64,000 bases of DNA from Chenopodium formosanum (GCA_024500155.1 CM044877.1:33231001-33295000); one strand, 5' to 3'. Positions 31,410 through 44,955 are shown, counted from the stretch's first letter. Notes: generated from the sequence alone by a model not told the origin. Translations and numbers: made by a program.

Positions 31410-34400
31410 TCCTCCTCTTCTTCGAAAGAATTTGTCCTCAAATCTCGAAGTTCTTCATCAGGAATATACTTAGCCAAATCGCCAACATTGAATGTAGCAC
31501 TAACTCCATATTCTCCCGGAAGTTCTAACTTATAAGCATTGTCATTGATCTTCTCAATAATCTTGAAAGGACCTTCACTTCTAGGCATCAACTTATTCGT
31601 GCGTTTTCCTGGAAATCTTTCCTTTCTCAAATGTAACCATACCAAGGCTCCAACATTGTAACCTTGTTGCTTTCTATGCTTGTTTGCTCTAGCTTTGTAC
31701 ATGCCATTTACTTTCTCTATTCTTGTTCGAACTTGAGCATGTAATTTAAGCATACTCTTCAACTTAGACTCGGCATCTTTGTGAATTAACTCACCCTTAG
31801 GCAATGGAACAAGATCAATTTGAAGTTTCGGATTGACTCCATAGACTACCTCAAAAGGACTATGTTTGGTAGCATATGTAGGTGATCTATTATAAGCAAA
31901 CTCCGCATGAGCTAACTTGATGTCCCAATCCTTTTGTGTCTTACTCAATAACCCACGCAAAAGCGCACCAAGAGTACGATTAGTAACCTCGGTTTGTCCA
32001 TCAGTTTGTGGATGGTAAGATGTACTAAAGAGCAATTTAGTTCCCACAAGCTTCCATAAAGACTTTCAAAAGAAACTCATGACCTTTGTATCTTGATCAC
32101 TCACAATAGTTTTCGGAATTCCATGCAATCTAACAATCTCTTTGAAGTATAATTCCACCACTTTCATAGCATCATCCACTTTGTGACAAGGAACAAAATG
32201 AGCCATCTTAGAGAACCTATCCACAACAACCATAATAGAGTCTTTCCCCCGTTGTGTTCTCGACAATCCCACAATAAAATCCATAGAAATATCTTCCCAA
32301 GGTGAATCTGGAACAGGTAAAGGAGTATACAAGCCTTGATGAAAAGTAGCCTTCGCTTTTTGACAAGTTGCACACCTAGAAATAACTAGTTGCACATCCA
32401 TGAGCATTTTAGGCCAATATAAGTGTTCTTGTAACATACTCAAGGTCTTTGTAATGCCAAAGTGACCAGCAATTCCTGCCCCATGAGCTTCTCTAACAAC
32501 TGTCTCTCTAATAGAACACTTAGGAAGACAAAGTCGATTTCCTTTGAAAAGAAAACCATCTTGCAGCAAATAAGAACCCACGGCTCCTTTAGAACACTCT
32601 TCAATCAATGTAGCAAAATCATCATCACCTTTGTAGTATTCTTTGATCAATTCAAAACCAAGTAGCTTGCTATTTAGAATTCCAATCAAAGTGTATCTTC
32701 TAGATAATGCATCAGCCACAACATTCGATTTCCCTTCTTTGTACCTTGAAGAAAAATTAAATGATTGTAAAAATTCAACCCACGTAGCATGTCTAAGATT
32801 GAGCTTTTGTTGTCTATGTATGTACTTCAATGCTTCATGATCAGAATGCAACACAAAGTGATTAGGTCGGAGATAATGACTCCAATGATCTAAAGCTCTA
32901 ACAATGGCATATAACTCTTTATCATAAGTAGAATAATTCAATCGAGCTCCTCCCAATTTCTCACTGAAATATGCAATAGGCTTCTTCTTTTGGAGTAAAA
33001 CTGCTCCAATTCCAACTCCACTAGCATCGGTTTCAACTTCAAAAGGACTTGAGAAATCTGGTAACGCAAGTATAGGTGCTTCACATAGCTTCTTTTTAAC
33101 CAACTCAAATGCACTTTGAGCTTCTCAGTTCATTCGAATTTACCCTTGTCCTTCTTCAAACATTCGGTCATAGGCGCCACAATACTTGAGAAATTCTTGA
33201 CAAATCTTCTATAAAACGAAGCTAGACCATGAAAAGACCTTACTTCACTCATATTAGTAGGAATAGGCCAAGTTTTAATAGCCTCTACTTTCGAATGATC
33301 AACTGAAACTCCATCCTTTGATACAACATAACCAAGAAAAGTAACACTAGGCACCAAGAAGAAGCATTTTTCAAGCTTAGCATAGAGTTTCTTCTCTCTT
33401 AACACTTTAAACACACTTGTTAGATGATTTAAATGATCATGCAAATTTTTAGAGTATATCAAAATATCATCTAAATAAACAACAACAAACTTGCCAAGGA
33501 AAGGTTTAAGTACCTCATGCATCAACCTCATGAAAGTGCTAGGTGCATTAGTGAGTCCAAACGGCATCACCAACCATTCATACAACCCTAACTTAGTCTT
33601 GAATGCTGTTTTCCACTCATCTCCTTCTCTCATTCGAATTTGATGATAACCACTCATAAGATCAATCTTAGAAAACAATTGTGAACCTATGTAGTTCATC
33701 AAGTAGATCATCTAATCTTGGAATAGGAAATCGGTATTTGATAGTGATGTTATTCACACTCCTACTATCAATACACATGCGCCAACTCCCATCTTTCTTT
33801 GGGACAAGTAAAGTAGGCACAGCACAAGGGCTCATACTTTCCCTCACGTATCCTCTAGCCATAAGCTCTTCAATTTGCCTTTGCATCTCCTTTGTTTCTT
33901 CCGGATTACTTCTATAGGTTGCCTTATTAGGTAATGGTGCTCCCGGAATCAAGTCAATTTGATGCTCTATCCCACGAATAGGAGGTAGTCCCGGAGGTAG
34001 TTCCTTAGAAAAGACATCCTTGAATTCTTCTAAAACAGATTCCAATTCATACGACCTCTTTACTTGTTTATCTTGATCAATTCGAATCTCATTAGAAACA
34101 AGTATATATACCACATTGTTGCTGCAAATCTCTTTTTCTAATTCCCTCTCACTAATCAAATAAGAACTCTTCGAATTAGAGGTAACATTAGAAGACTTGT
34201 TGAATATCAAAGGTTTTAAAGCAACCGGTCTCTCTTTTTCTCCTTTTCTCACAACATACACATTAGTCCTTCCATCAAACTTCACAAATCTATCATATTG
34301 CCAAGGACGACCTAATAGTATATGACAAGCATCCATAGGACAAACATCACACAAAACTTTATCATGAAATTTACCAATTGAAAAGGAGATTAAGGCTTGT

Positions 34401-34798
34401 TTAGTTACCTTAACATCACTCGAATTATTAAGCCAATGAAGCTTATAAGGGCTTGGATGTTCAGTAGTTGGCCACTTCAATTTGTCTACCAAAGTAATAG
34501 ATACCACATTAGTGAAACTCCCCGTGTCTATGATCATATCACACAACCTATCTTCTACCTTGCACCTTGTAAAAAAGATTTTCTCCCTTTGATTGTTTTC
34601 CATAGGTACGGTTTTAGAGTGTAGTGCCCTTCTTAGAACCAAACTTTTACCATGAGTCTCGGGATCAATTTCGTCAATATGCCCCTCCTCTTCTTCAAAG
34701 TTTTCCTCTTCGTTCTCTTCTTCATAGTCATTACCTTGCTCACACTTAGCTTGTTCTTGTTCCCACTCTTGAGCAGCATTACTGTTTTTTATGGACAA
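31274..34798 (-). pseudogene. B1 protease-RT-RNase H-integrase
   Basis: Protease DTGS (near 34530), RT with palm YLDDIL (near 33480), RNase H (DASGVGIGAVLLQKK near 33020), integrase zinc finger (H-x-H...CATCQKAK near 32360), core (DFIVGL near 32285, SDQDTK near 32095, HPQTDGQTEVTNR near 32000) and C-terminal domain. Breaks: an extra base near 33690, a one-base loss near 33126, and TGA for Trp near 32063. The first is shared with B2; the other two are private. The tail of the frame lies in the 3' LTR. Confidence 0.9.
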
Positions 34799-35787
34799 TT
34801 AGTTGCAATGTGACCAACACTACCACACTTGAAGCACTTCCTATCTTCAACAAGCTTTTTAGGAGCTTCAAATTTTGATTTAGTCTCCTTGTAGTTCGAA
34901 CAAGAACCACTTTTCTCCAAGCTGTTCTTCTCAAAAGGTTTAGTGAAACCTTTTACAAAGGGCTTAGTGTACGTCCCTTTCTTCCCCTTTATCTGTTTTT
35001 CAACTTTCAAACCTACCTTGCAAACATCCTCAAAGGACCAATATTGTTGCAATTCAACTTTTTCAGCAATATTATCATTCAACCCCGAAATAAATCTAGC
35101 AATCTTATGCTCAACAATCTCTTCTAAGCCACATAGCATGCATAACTTTTCAAATTCACCAATATAATTCTCAACAGTCATAGAATTTTGTTTAAAAAGT
35201 TGCATCTTAAGATAAACATCTTGAATATAATCACTAGGTACGAACCTTTTTTTCATGTGCTTCTTGAGTTGTTCCCAAGTTGAGATTCTTGCACGCCCCT
35301 CCTTATGCCTCTTCTTCTTTAGATTATCATACCAAAGACTAGCATAACCGGTCAGTTTTAATTCAGCTAATTTGCATCTTTTCCTTTCATCATACTCCTT
35401 GTAATCAAAAAGTGTCTCGGCCCTTCTAATCCACTCAAAGTATTTTTCAAGTTCATTCATACTCCCATTGAATTCGGGAAGATCTAATCTAAGGTTCCTA
35501 TCATCATCCTTTGGTCTATCTCTTCTCCTAGGCCTTGGTGATTCATCACTTGAAGAATAATTATTTCGTGGCCTCCTTGGGTTCCTCCTTGGTTGTTCTT
35601 CCTCACGTGAACCAGAATTAGGGTTAGAATTCCCTTTCCTTGAAGAATCTCCAGCAAGAGTATCAAGCCTTTTTAATATCTCATCCATCCTTGTTGCCAA
35701 CTCGTCAATTCGCCTACCTCTTCTAAGATTTTGAGCCTGTTCTAAGGTTAATCCCCTTGGAACCTGTGGAACCTCCTCGTCACTCAT
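34789..35787 (-). pseudogene. B1 gag
   Basis: ATG 35787 (MSDEEVPQVPRG). N-terminal coiled segment, Arg/Pro/Ser-rich linker, Retrotrans_gag-like domain (about 35480-35030, with YASLWYDNLKKKR and YIGEFEKLCMLCGLEE), and zinc knuckle C-x2-C-x4-H-x4-C (CFKCGSVGHIATNC, about 34835-34795). It ends in a TAA right after the knuckle, followed by a one-base deletion; B3 is open here and runs on into protease. B2 shares both lesions. Confidence 0.9.
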
Positions 35788-36062
35788 GATTCCTACACAA
35801 ACCAAGTCAGTTCATGCAAAAATCTTGATTAAAAGATCGAATCTTGATGAAAAACTAGGCAACACAAAAACCGGACTCTCAACCGCAAATCAGTGCACAA
35901 ACACCAAACGTTTGAGGCTGTGTAGAACGCGTTACTCAACTAAAAATTTTGAAATTTTATATGGTGGTAGCTGGACGTTTTTATAGTTCAATGCAAAAAG
36001 AATCACGTAAACATTCCCAGCCAATTGTTCCCAGTTTAATTTTTACCGAAGTTGCGCAAACC

Positions 36063-36079
36063 TGCTCTGATACTAAAGA
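36063..36079 (-). other. B1 primer-binding site
   Basis: Minus strand TAGTATCAGAGCA after the LTR, one base off the usual initiator-Met tRNA site TGGTATCAGAGC that B2 and B3 keep. Confidence 0.85.
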
Positions 36080-36804
36080 TGATGTGAATTATTGATCCGA
36101 AAATAAACAAAACACAAGGGATATGTTTAAGTCTAATTCTATACAGGAAATCCACCAAGAATTAAACAAAAACTAAGATTAATCAATTAAGAATCCACCT
36201 AATTAATCAATCCAAACGAATGTTTTAACTAAAACAAGCAAAACAGCAATTGATCACAATCAACAAAAACTCAAGTATGCAACTTAAGAAATAAATCTGA
36301 ATATTAATCTCTATATAATTCGTGTGTTTTACAGCCCTATTTATAGACTTAGTTTACCTAGAAAGATTAGGACAAGTTCCTAATTCAATCCTAATTAAAC
36401 TAGAATTCTAACTTGCTTGAAGAGCAAGCACCTTGGCGCACAAGCATACATCAAACTCCTTGGAGAACAAGCACACGCCTAAACTGATTTATTTTGCTAA
36501 CTAACTGATTTTAAAAGCAACTAAATAAAGATTAAAGATCCTAATGCTTGAACCAAGAAAAACCCTTTCAAGTGAAAGGTAAAAACTTGTAAGCAAAATC
36601 TAAGTAAAGAAAATTCAAGAAAGTTCAAGAAAGTTCAAGAAAGTGAACTAGATTCCAAGAAAAACCACTAAGCAAATCGTGGCTTTGCTTTGATATCCAA
36701 GAAAGTGTCCATGCAATGCTTGGCTTGAATCAATGTTTAGGGATAAACTATCTTGATGCATGATAAGCAAATCTTTGAAGTTCTCCATGCTTAGACTTGT
36801 ATCA
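36080..36804 (-). repeat. B1 5' LTR (725 bp)
   Basis: Longer subtype (keeps the CTCCTTGGAGAAC block near 36456). Flanked at the right by target duplicate CCACT. Confidence 0.93.
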
Positions 36805-39564
36805 CCACTTGGTGAAATAATCCATGCCCCATTTTGCAAACGGGATTGGGCTGTGGATGGCCGTCAGATCAGTAGCCGGACGGTGAATGAGTTTGCCAAA
36901 TTTTTGGCACTTGTCACATTTCTTCACCAATTCCTTGGCGTCTGCCTCAAGAGTGGGCCAAAAATAATGTCGTCTGGCTCTGACGGCTAGGGACCTGCCG
37001 CCTATATGAGAGGCGCAGAATCCTGAGTGCAAGTCTTCGAGAACTTCTTTCCCCTTTTCTGGGGTGACACACTTCAACAAAGGCTTCAGAAACCCTGCCT
37101 TGAAGAGTTCTCTATTTTTCAACTCGAAGCTTGCAGCTCGCTTTTTCAGGACGGCTGCTTCCTGTGGCGAATCAGGAAGTGTACCGTCTGAAAGGTAGGC
37201 CCGGATGCCATCCATCCAGGTAGAGCTTCGGTCCAAAATTCCAATGGGATCCTCATAGATGCTTCTCTTTTCAAGAACTTCCCAAAAGACTAACCGAGGC
37301 GTATCATGACAGGCGGAAGACGCCAGCTTTAACAATGCATCCGCCTGGTTGTTTTCCGACCTAGGCACTTGACTAAGAAGGAATTCCTCAAGTGCCTTGG
37401 TCTCTTCTTTGACTGCCTGAAGATATTTAATCACAGCCGGATGAGTATCCTCATAGCTTCCCTCATACTGGCTAACGACCAATTGAGAATCAGAGTAGGC
37501 GTCAATTTTCATGGCCCCTGCTGCCTTACACATGCGAATGCCAGCTAGCATGGCTTCATATTCCGCCTCATTGTTAGAGGCTTGAAATTTGAAGCGTAGT
37601 GCATACTCAAATCTGTCCCCTTCAGGAGACTCGTACATTACGCCTGCACCACAGTCGTTCTTAGTAGAACTCCCGTCTACATACACTTTCCAAACCTGAT
37701 CAAGATTATCCGGAGCCACCGGACGGGTCATTTCAACAATGAAGTCGGCAAACGCCTGACCTTTCACTGCCTTTCTTGGTTCGTAAGTGATTTCAAGACT
37801 TCGCATTTCAATAGCCCATTTCAACATTCTCCCAGATGAGTGTAAGGTAGACATTGGCCGGTTGAGTGGCTAGTCGATGTAAATCAGCACTAGGTGTGCC
37901 AGAAAGTAGGGCTTCAATTTTTTGAAAGCCATATACAGAGCAAGGCCAAAATTTTCAACCATGGGATACCGGAGTTCAGCATTTTTAAGAACATGGCTAA
38001 TGAAGTAAACCGAGAGCTGCACGCCATCTCGCTCAGCAAGGAGAACGACACTAAGGGCATGATCTAAAACGGCTAAGTACATGTACAACGTCTCCCTAGG
38101 TAAAGGACTGACCAACCTAGGTAGAGAATGTAGATGCTCTTTCAACCTCTAGAATGCCGCCTCAGCATCCTCCCCCCATTCAAATCTTGTTTTCTTCCTG
38201 ATTTCTTGGAAGAAGTAGAGGCACTTGTCGCCTGACCGGCTGAGGAACCTCCCCAGGGCGGCCAGACAGCCGGTGAGTCTCTGCACTTCCTTGACAGAAC
38301 GGGGGGACTTCATGTCTATCACCGCCTGTATCTTTTCAGGGTTAGCCTCTATCCCCCTTTGATCAATCAGGAATCCGAGAAACATCCCAGACTCAACACC
38401 AAAGACGCATTTCTTAGGATTTAACATAACCCTTTGCCGCCTGAGGGTGGTGAATGTTTCTCGGAGATCAGCAAGGTGATCTGTCTGTAGCTTGGATTTG
38501 ACTATCATGTCATCAATGTACGCCTCCACATTCCTTCCAATCCGATTAATGAAGACCGCATTAATCATCTTTGGAAAGTGGCAGGCGCATTTTTCAAGCC
38601 AAACGGCATCACAGTATAACAGAATAACCCCTGATCAGTGACGAAGGCCGTCTTCTCTTAATCTTTCTTTCTCAGGGGTATTTGATGGAAGCCGGAGTAG
38701 GCATCCATAAAGCTCATCAAGGCGTGAACGGCTGTAGAGTCGACTAGACTGTCGATCTTTAGAAGCAGGTAACTGTCCTTTGGACACACCTTGTTGAGGT
38801 GTGTGTAATCAACACACAAGCGCCAGGTCCCATTCGGTTTCTTAACAAGGACCACATTGGCCACCCAGTCAGAAAAATTACAGGGCCGGATGAACCTGGC
38901 GTCTAGCAGCTTTTTGACTTCAGGAGCTGCCGCCTGACTTCTTTCCTCGCCGTGGTTTCTTTTCTTTTGCCGGATGGGCTTCTTTTTGGGGTCCACGGCG
39001 AGTTTGTGGACAGCGAGATCCGGGCTGACGCCTGGCATCTTTTCCACTTCAAAGGAAAAAATGTCTTTGAATTCCTTCAGCAGAAGGTGCAAGCTTGCAC
39101 CCAAAGTAGCATGAGCAACCGTCCCAACCTTCAGAGTACGTTCTGGACAGCTTTCATCCAGAACAAGATCAATAATTTCACCAGCCGGTTGAGGGCGGAG
39201 CTCCTTTGACCGTTCACCGGTTAGTGATTGCTATTTTTTCTCTTTCTTCACCTCCAGCAGCAGAGGTGCCTTTCTTTTCTTCCTAGCTGCTGGTGGGACA
39301 GGCGCAGGGTCGGCATCCTTGACATTGTCAAGGTCTATTGGTTCCTGGCCGTCTAGGGCCACAGTGTCTCTAACGGCTGAGAGATAACACTCTCGGGCAG
39401 CCTTCTAGTCCCCATTTAGGGAACCCACAGTTCCGTCATCCCTCTCATACTTGATGAGCATGAGAGATGGGATGATTACTTCCTTGGCTACGTTGAGGGT
39501 CGGCCGGCCAAGGATAATGTTGTAGGCGGTCAACTCCTCAACGACCAAGAATCTGACGACAATA
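36805..39564 (-). pseudogene. Element C segment, copy 1 (protease end, RT, RNase H domains, integrase zinc finger)
   Basis: Read leftwards: end of protease (VVRFLVVEELTAYNIILGRP), TAG 39405-39407, Lys-rich linker, TAG 39231-39233 in CARYYA context, RT (MCVDYT-like block about 38800; palm YIDD about 38515), RNase H (LDHALSVVLL about 38060), second RNase H (VYVDGSST about 37680, NNEAEYEAMLAGI about 37570), and integrase zinc finger (CDKCQKFGKL about 36910). Lesions: TAA near 38657, a one-base loss near 38573, TAG 38149-38151 and TAG 37870-37872. All of these recur in copy 2. Confidence 0.88.
39225..39233 (-). promoter_or_regulatory. Candidate leaky stop in element C, copy 1
   Basis: Minus strand AAA-TAG-CAA-TCA. 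The TAG (39233-39231) is in the same frame as the protease end (stop at 39405) and the RT frame to 38658. Copy 2 has it at 48099-48097. Context CARYYA, as in element G at 4588. Confidence 0.5.
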
Positions 39565-40284
39565 TGATGTGAATTATTGATCCGAAAATCAACAAAACAC
39601 AAGGGATATGTTTAAGTCTAATTCTATACAGGAAATCCACCAAGAATTAAACAAAAACTAAGATTAATCAATTAAGAATCCACCTAATTAATCAATCCAA
39701 ACGAATGTTTTAACTAAAACAAGCAAAACAGCAATTGATCACAATCAACAAAAAAACTCAAGTATGCAACTTAAGAAATAAATCTGAATATTAATCTCTA
39801 TGTATATCTATTCGTGTGTTTGCAGCCCTATTTATAAGACTTAGTTTTCCTAGGAAGATTAGGACAAGTCCCTAACTCAATCCTAATTAAACTAAAATTC
39901 TAACTTGCTTGAAGAGCAAGCACCTTGGCGCACAAGCATACACCAAACTGATTTATTTTGCTAACTAACTGATTTTTAAAGAAACTAAATAAATAAATAA
40001 AAATTAAAGAACTAAATAAAGATTAAGATCCTAATGCTTGAACCAAGAAAAAACCTTTCAAGTGAAAGGTAAAAACTTGTAAGAAAAATCTAAGTAAAGA
40101 AAATTCAAGAAAGTTCAAGAAAGTGAACTAGACTCCAAGAAAAGCCACTAAGCAAACCATGGCTTTGCTTTGATATCCAAGAAAGTGTCCATGCAATGCT
40201 TGGCTTGAATCAATGTTTAGGGACAGCCTATCTTGATGCATGATAAGCAAATCTTCGAAGTTCTCCATGCTTAGACTTGCATCA
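39565..40284 (-). repeat. B2 left (3') LTR (720 bp), short subtype
   Basis: It shares with the solo LTR 48431-49154 the TGTATATCTATTCG variant, TAAGACTTAGTTTTCC, extra TAAA repeats and the loss of the CTCCTTGGAGAAC block. Confidence 0.92.
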
Positions 40285-43200
40285 TCCTCCTCTTCTTCGA
40301 AAGAATTTGTCCTCAAATCTCGAAGTTCTTCATCAAGAATATACTTAGCCAAATTGCCAACATTGAATGTAGCACTAACTCCATATTCTCCCGGAAGTTC
40401 TAACTTATAAGCATTGTCATTGATCTTCTCAACAATCTTGAAAGGACCTTCACTTCTAGGCATCAACTTATTCTTGCGTTTTCCTGGAAATCTTTCCTTT
40501 CTCAAATGTGACCATACCAAGTCTCCAACATTGTAACCTTGTTGCTTTCTATGCTTGTTTGCTCTAGCTTTGTACATGTCATTTACTTTCTCTATTCTTC
40601 TTCGAACTTGAGCATGTAATTTAAGCATACTCTTCAACTTAGACTCGGCATCTTTGTGAATTAACTCACCCTTAGGCAATGGAACAAGATCAATTGGAAG
40701 TTTCGGATTGACTCCATAGACTACCTCAAAAGGACTATGTTTGGTAGCATATGTAGGTGATCTATTATAAGCAAACTCCGCATGAGCTAACTTGATGTCC
40801 CAATCCTTTTGTGTCTTACTCACTAACCCACGCAAAAGTGCACCAAGAGTACGATTAGTAACCTCGGTTTGTCCATCAGTTTGTGGATGGTAAGATGTAC
40901 TAAAGAGCAATTTAGTTCCCACAAGCTTCCATAAAGACTTCCAAAAGAAACTCATGAACTTTGTATCTTGATCACTCACAATAGTTTTCGGAATTCCATG
41001 CAATCTAACAATCTCTTTGAAGTATAATTCCGCCACTTTCATAGCATCATCCACTTTGTGACAAGGAACAAAATGAGCCATCTTAGAGAACCTATCCACA
41101 ACAACCATAATAGAGTCTTTCCCCCGTTGTGTTCTCGGCAATCCCACAATAAAATCCATAGAAATATCTTCCCAAGGTGAATCTGGAACAGGTAAAGGAG
41201 TATACAAGCCTTGATGAAAAGTAGCCTTCGCTTTTTGACAAGTTGCACACCTAGAAATAACTAGTTGCACATCCATGAGCATTTTAGGTCAATAGAAGTG
41301 TTCTTGTAACATACTCAAGGTCTTTGTAATGCCAAAGTGACCAGCAATTCCTCCCCCATGAGCTTCTCTAACAACTAGCTCTCTAATAGAACACTTAGGA
41401 AGACAAAGTCGATTTCCTTTGAAAAGAAAACCATCTTGCAGCAAATAAGAACCCACGGCTCCTTTAGAACACTCTTCAATCAATGTAGCAAAATCATCAT
41501 CACCTTTGTAGTATTCTTTGATCAATTCAAAACCAAGTAGCTTGCTATTTAGAATTCCAATCAAAGTGTATCTTCTAGATAATGCATCAGCCACAACATT
41601 CGATTTCCCTTCTTTGTACCTTGAAGAAAAATTAAATGATTGTAAAAATTAAACCCACGTAGCATGTCTAGGATTGAGCTTTTGTTGTCCATGTATGTAC
41701 TTCAATGCTTCATGATCAGAATGCAACACAAAGTGATTAGGTCGGAGATAATGACTCCAATGATCTAAAGCTCTAACAATGGCATAGAACTCTTTATCAT
41801 AAGTAGAATAGTTCAATCGAGCTCCTCCCAATTTCTCACTTAAATATGCAATAGGCCTCTTCTTTTGGAGTTAAACTGCTCCAATTCCAACTGCACTAGC
41901 ATCGGTTTCAACTTCAAAAGGACTTGAGAAATCTGGTAACGCAAGTATAGGTGCTTCACATAGCTTCTTTTTAACCAACTCAAATGCACTTTGAGCTTCT
42001 TCAGTCCATTCGAATTTACCCTTGTCCTTCTTCAAACATTCGGTCATAGGCGCCACAATACTTGAGAAATTCTTGACAAATCTTCTATAAAACGAAGCTA
42101 GACCATGAAAAGACCTTACTTCACTCATATTAGTAGGAATAGGCCAAGTTTTAATAGCCTCTACTTTCGAATGATCAACTGAAACTCCATCCTTTGATAC
42201 AACATAACCAAGAAAAGTAACACTAGGCACCAAGAAGTAGCATTTTTCAAGCTTAGCATAGAGTTTCTTCTCTCTTAACACTTTAAACACACTTGTTAGA
42301 TGATTTAAATGATCATGCAAATTTTTAGAGTATATCAAAATATCATCTAAATAAACAACAACAAACTTGCCAAGGAAAGGTTTAAGTACCTCATGCATCA
42401 ACCTCATGAAAGTGCTAGGTGCATTAGTGAGTCCAAACGGCATCACCAACCATTCATACAACCCTAACTTAGTCTTGAATGCTGTTTTCCACTCATCTCC
42501 TTCTCTCATTCGAATTTGATGATAACCACTCATAAGATCAATCTTAGAAAACAATTGTGAACCCATGTAGTTCATCAAGTAGATCATCTAATCTTGGAAT
42601 AGGAAATCGGTATTTGATAGTGATGTTATTCACACTCCTACTATCAATACACATGCGCCAACTCCCATCTTTCTTTGGGACAAGTAAAGTAGGCACAACA
42701 CAAGGGCTCATACTTTCCCTCACGTATCCTCTAGTCATAAGCTCTTCAATTTGCCTTTGCATCTCCTTTGTTTCTTCTGGATTACTTCTATAGGCTGCCT
42801 TATTAGGTAATGGTGCTCCCGGAATCAAGTTAATTTGATGCTCTATCCCACGAATAGGAGGTAGTCCCGGAGGTAATTCCTTAGGAAAGACATCCTTGAA
42901 TTCTTCTAAAACAGATTCCAATTCATACGACCTCTTTATTTATTTATCCTGATCAATTCGAATCTCATTAGAAACAAGTATATATACCACATTGTTGCTG
43001 CAAATCTCTTGTTCTAATTCCCTCTCACTAATCAAATAAGAACTCTTCGAATTAGAGGTAACATTAGAAGACTTGTTGCTTATCAAAGGTTTTAAAGCAA
43101 CCGGTCTCTCTTTTTCTCCTTTTCTCACAACATACACATTAGTCCTTCCATCAAACTTCACAAATCTATCATATTGCCAAGGACGTCCTAATAGTATATG

Positions 43201-43674
43201 ACAAGCATCCATAGGACAAACATCACACAAAACTTTATCATGAAATTTACCAATTGAAAAGGAGATTAAGGCTTGTTTAGTTACCTTAACATCACTCGAA
43301 TTATTAAGCCAATGAAGCTTATAAGGGCTTGGATGTTCAGTAGTTGGCCACTTCAATTTGTCTACCAAAGTAATAGATACCACATTAGTGCAACTCCCCG
43401 TGTCTATGATCATATCACACAACCTATCTTCTACCTTGCACCTTGTAAGAAAGATTTTCTCCCTTTGATTGTTTTCCATAGGTACGGTTTTAGAGTGTAG
43501 TGCCCTTCTTAGAACCAAACTTTTACCATGAGTCTCGGGATCAATTTCGTCAATATGCCCCTCCTCTTCTTCAAAGTTTTCCTCTTCGTTCTCTTCTTCA
43601 TAGTCATTACCTTGCTCACACTTAGCTTGTTCTTGTTCCCACTCTTGAGCAGCATTACTGTTTTTTATGGACAA
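40128..43674 (-). pseudogene. B2 protease-RT-RNase H-integrase
   Basis: Same domains as B1: protease DTGS near 43400, RT palm YLDDIL near 42355, RNase H near 41895, integrase finger CATCQKAK near 41235, core SDQDTK near 40970. The frame closes at 40128 inside the LTR. Breaks: TAA between protease and RT near 42940, an extra base near 42565 (shared with B1), TAA near 41872, TAA near 41651 and TGA near 41288. The one-base loss and Trp stop of B1 are absent, so those are newer in B1. Confidence 0.9.
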
Positions 43675-44663
43675 TTAGTTGCAATGTGACCAACACTACC
43701 ACACTTGAAGCACTTCCTATCTTCAACAAGCTTTTTAGGAGCTTCAAATTTTGATTTAGTCTCCTTGTAGTTCGAACAAGAACCACTTTTCTCCAAGCTG
43801 TTCTTCTCAAAAGGTTTAGTGAAACCTTTTACAAAGGGCTTAGTGTACGTCCCTTTCTTCCCCTTTATCTGTTTTTCAACTTTCAAAGCTACCTTGCAAA
43901 CATCCTCAAAGGACCAATATTGTTGCAATTCAACTTTTTCAGCAATATTATCATTAAACCCCGAAATAAATCTAGCAATCTTATGCTCAACAATCTCTTC
44001 TAAGCCACATAGCATGCATAACTTTTCAAATTCACCAATATAATTCTCAACAGTCATAGAATTTTGTTTAAAAAGTTGCATCTTAAGATAAACATCTTGA
44101 ATATAATCACTAGGTACAAACCTTTTTTTCATGTGCTTCTTGAGTTGTTCCCAAGTTGAGATTCTTGCACGCCCCTCCTTATGCCTCTTCTTCTTTAGAT
44201 TATCATACCAAAGACTAGCATAACCGGTCAGTTTTAATTCAGCCAATTTGCATCTTTTCCTTTCATCATACTCCTTGTAATCAAAAAGTGTCTCGGCCCT
44301 TCTAATCCACTCAAAGTATTTTTCAGGTTCATTCATACTCCCATTGAATTCGGGAAGATCTAATCTAAGGTTCCTATCATCATCCTTTGGTCTATCTCTT
44401 CTCCTAGGCCTTGGTGATTCATCACTTGAAGAATAATTATTTCGTGGCCTCCTTGGGTTCCTCCTTGGTTGTTCTTCCTCACTTGAACCAGAATTAGGGT
44501 TAGAATTCCCTTTCCTTGAAGAATCTCCAGCAAGAGTATCTAGCCTTTTTAATATCTCATCCATCCTTGCTGCCAACTCGTCAATTCGCCTATCTCTTCT
44601 AAGATTTTGAGCCTGTTCTAAGGTTAATCCCCTTGGAACATGTGGAACCTCCTCGTCACTCAT
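43665..44663 (-). pseudogene. B2 gag
   Basis: ATG 44663 (MSDEEVPHVPRG). Same layout as B1: gag domain about 44355-43905 and zinc knuckle CFKCGSVGHIATNC about 43711-43670. It ends at the same TAA and one-base deletion after the knuckle. Gag up to that point is a clean frame. RNA packaging role by family. Confidence 0.9.
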
Positions 44664-44938
44664 GATTCCTACACAAACCAAGTCAGTTCATGAAAAAATC
44701 TTGATTAAAAGATCGAATCTTGAAGAAAAACTAGGCAACACAAAAACCGGACTCTCAACCGCAAATCAGTGCACAAACACCAAACGTTTGAGGCTGTGTA
44801 GAACGCGTTACTCAACTAAAAATTATGAAATTTTATATGGTGGTAGCTGGACGTTTTTAGAGTTCAATGCAAAAAGAATCACGTAAACATTCCCAGCCAA
44901 TTGTTCCTAGTTTAATTTTTACCGAAGTTGCGCAAACC

Positions 44939-44955
44939 TGCTCTGATACCAAAGA
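44939..44955 (-). other. B2 primer-binding site
   Basis: Minus strand TTTGGTATCAGAGCAGG directly after the LTR, the standard initiator-Met tRNA site of this lineage. Confidence 0.9.

Larger units (their letters stand above)
30696..36804 (-). mobile_element. Element B1: chromovirus/CRM-like retrotransposon
   Basis: Full-length minus-strand insertion in C with a perfect target duplicate CCACT (30691-30695 and 36805-36809). 3' LTR 30696-31409 and 5' LTR 36080-36804, both of the longer subtype. Internal gag and pro-pol frames are broken. The primer site is Met-tRNA-like. Confidence 0.95.

Noticed and set aside
33681..33917. Antisense ORFs repeated in all B elements (for example 33681-33917, 34397-34624, 42557-42793, 53277-53504)
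   Set aside because: They repeat only because the B copies are nearly identical; they are shadows of RT and protease with no own start signals or domains.
39405..39407. A second readthrough stop in element C
   Set aside because: It lacks the CARYYA context (followed by AAG GCT) and element G has a sense codon there; it is most likely a CAG to TAG mutation.
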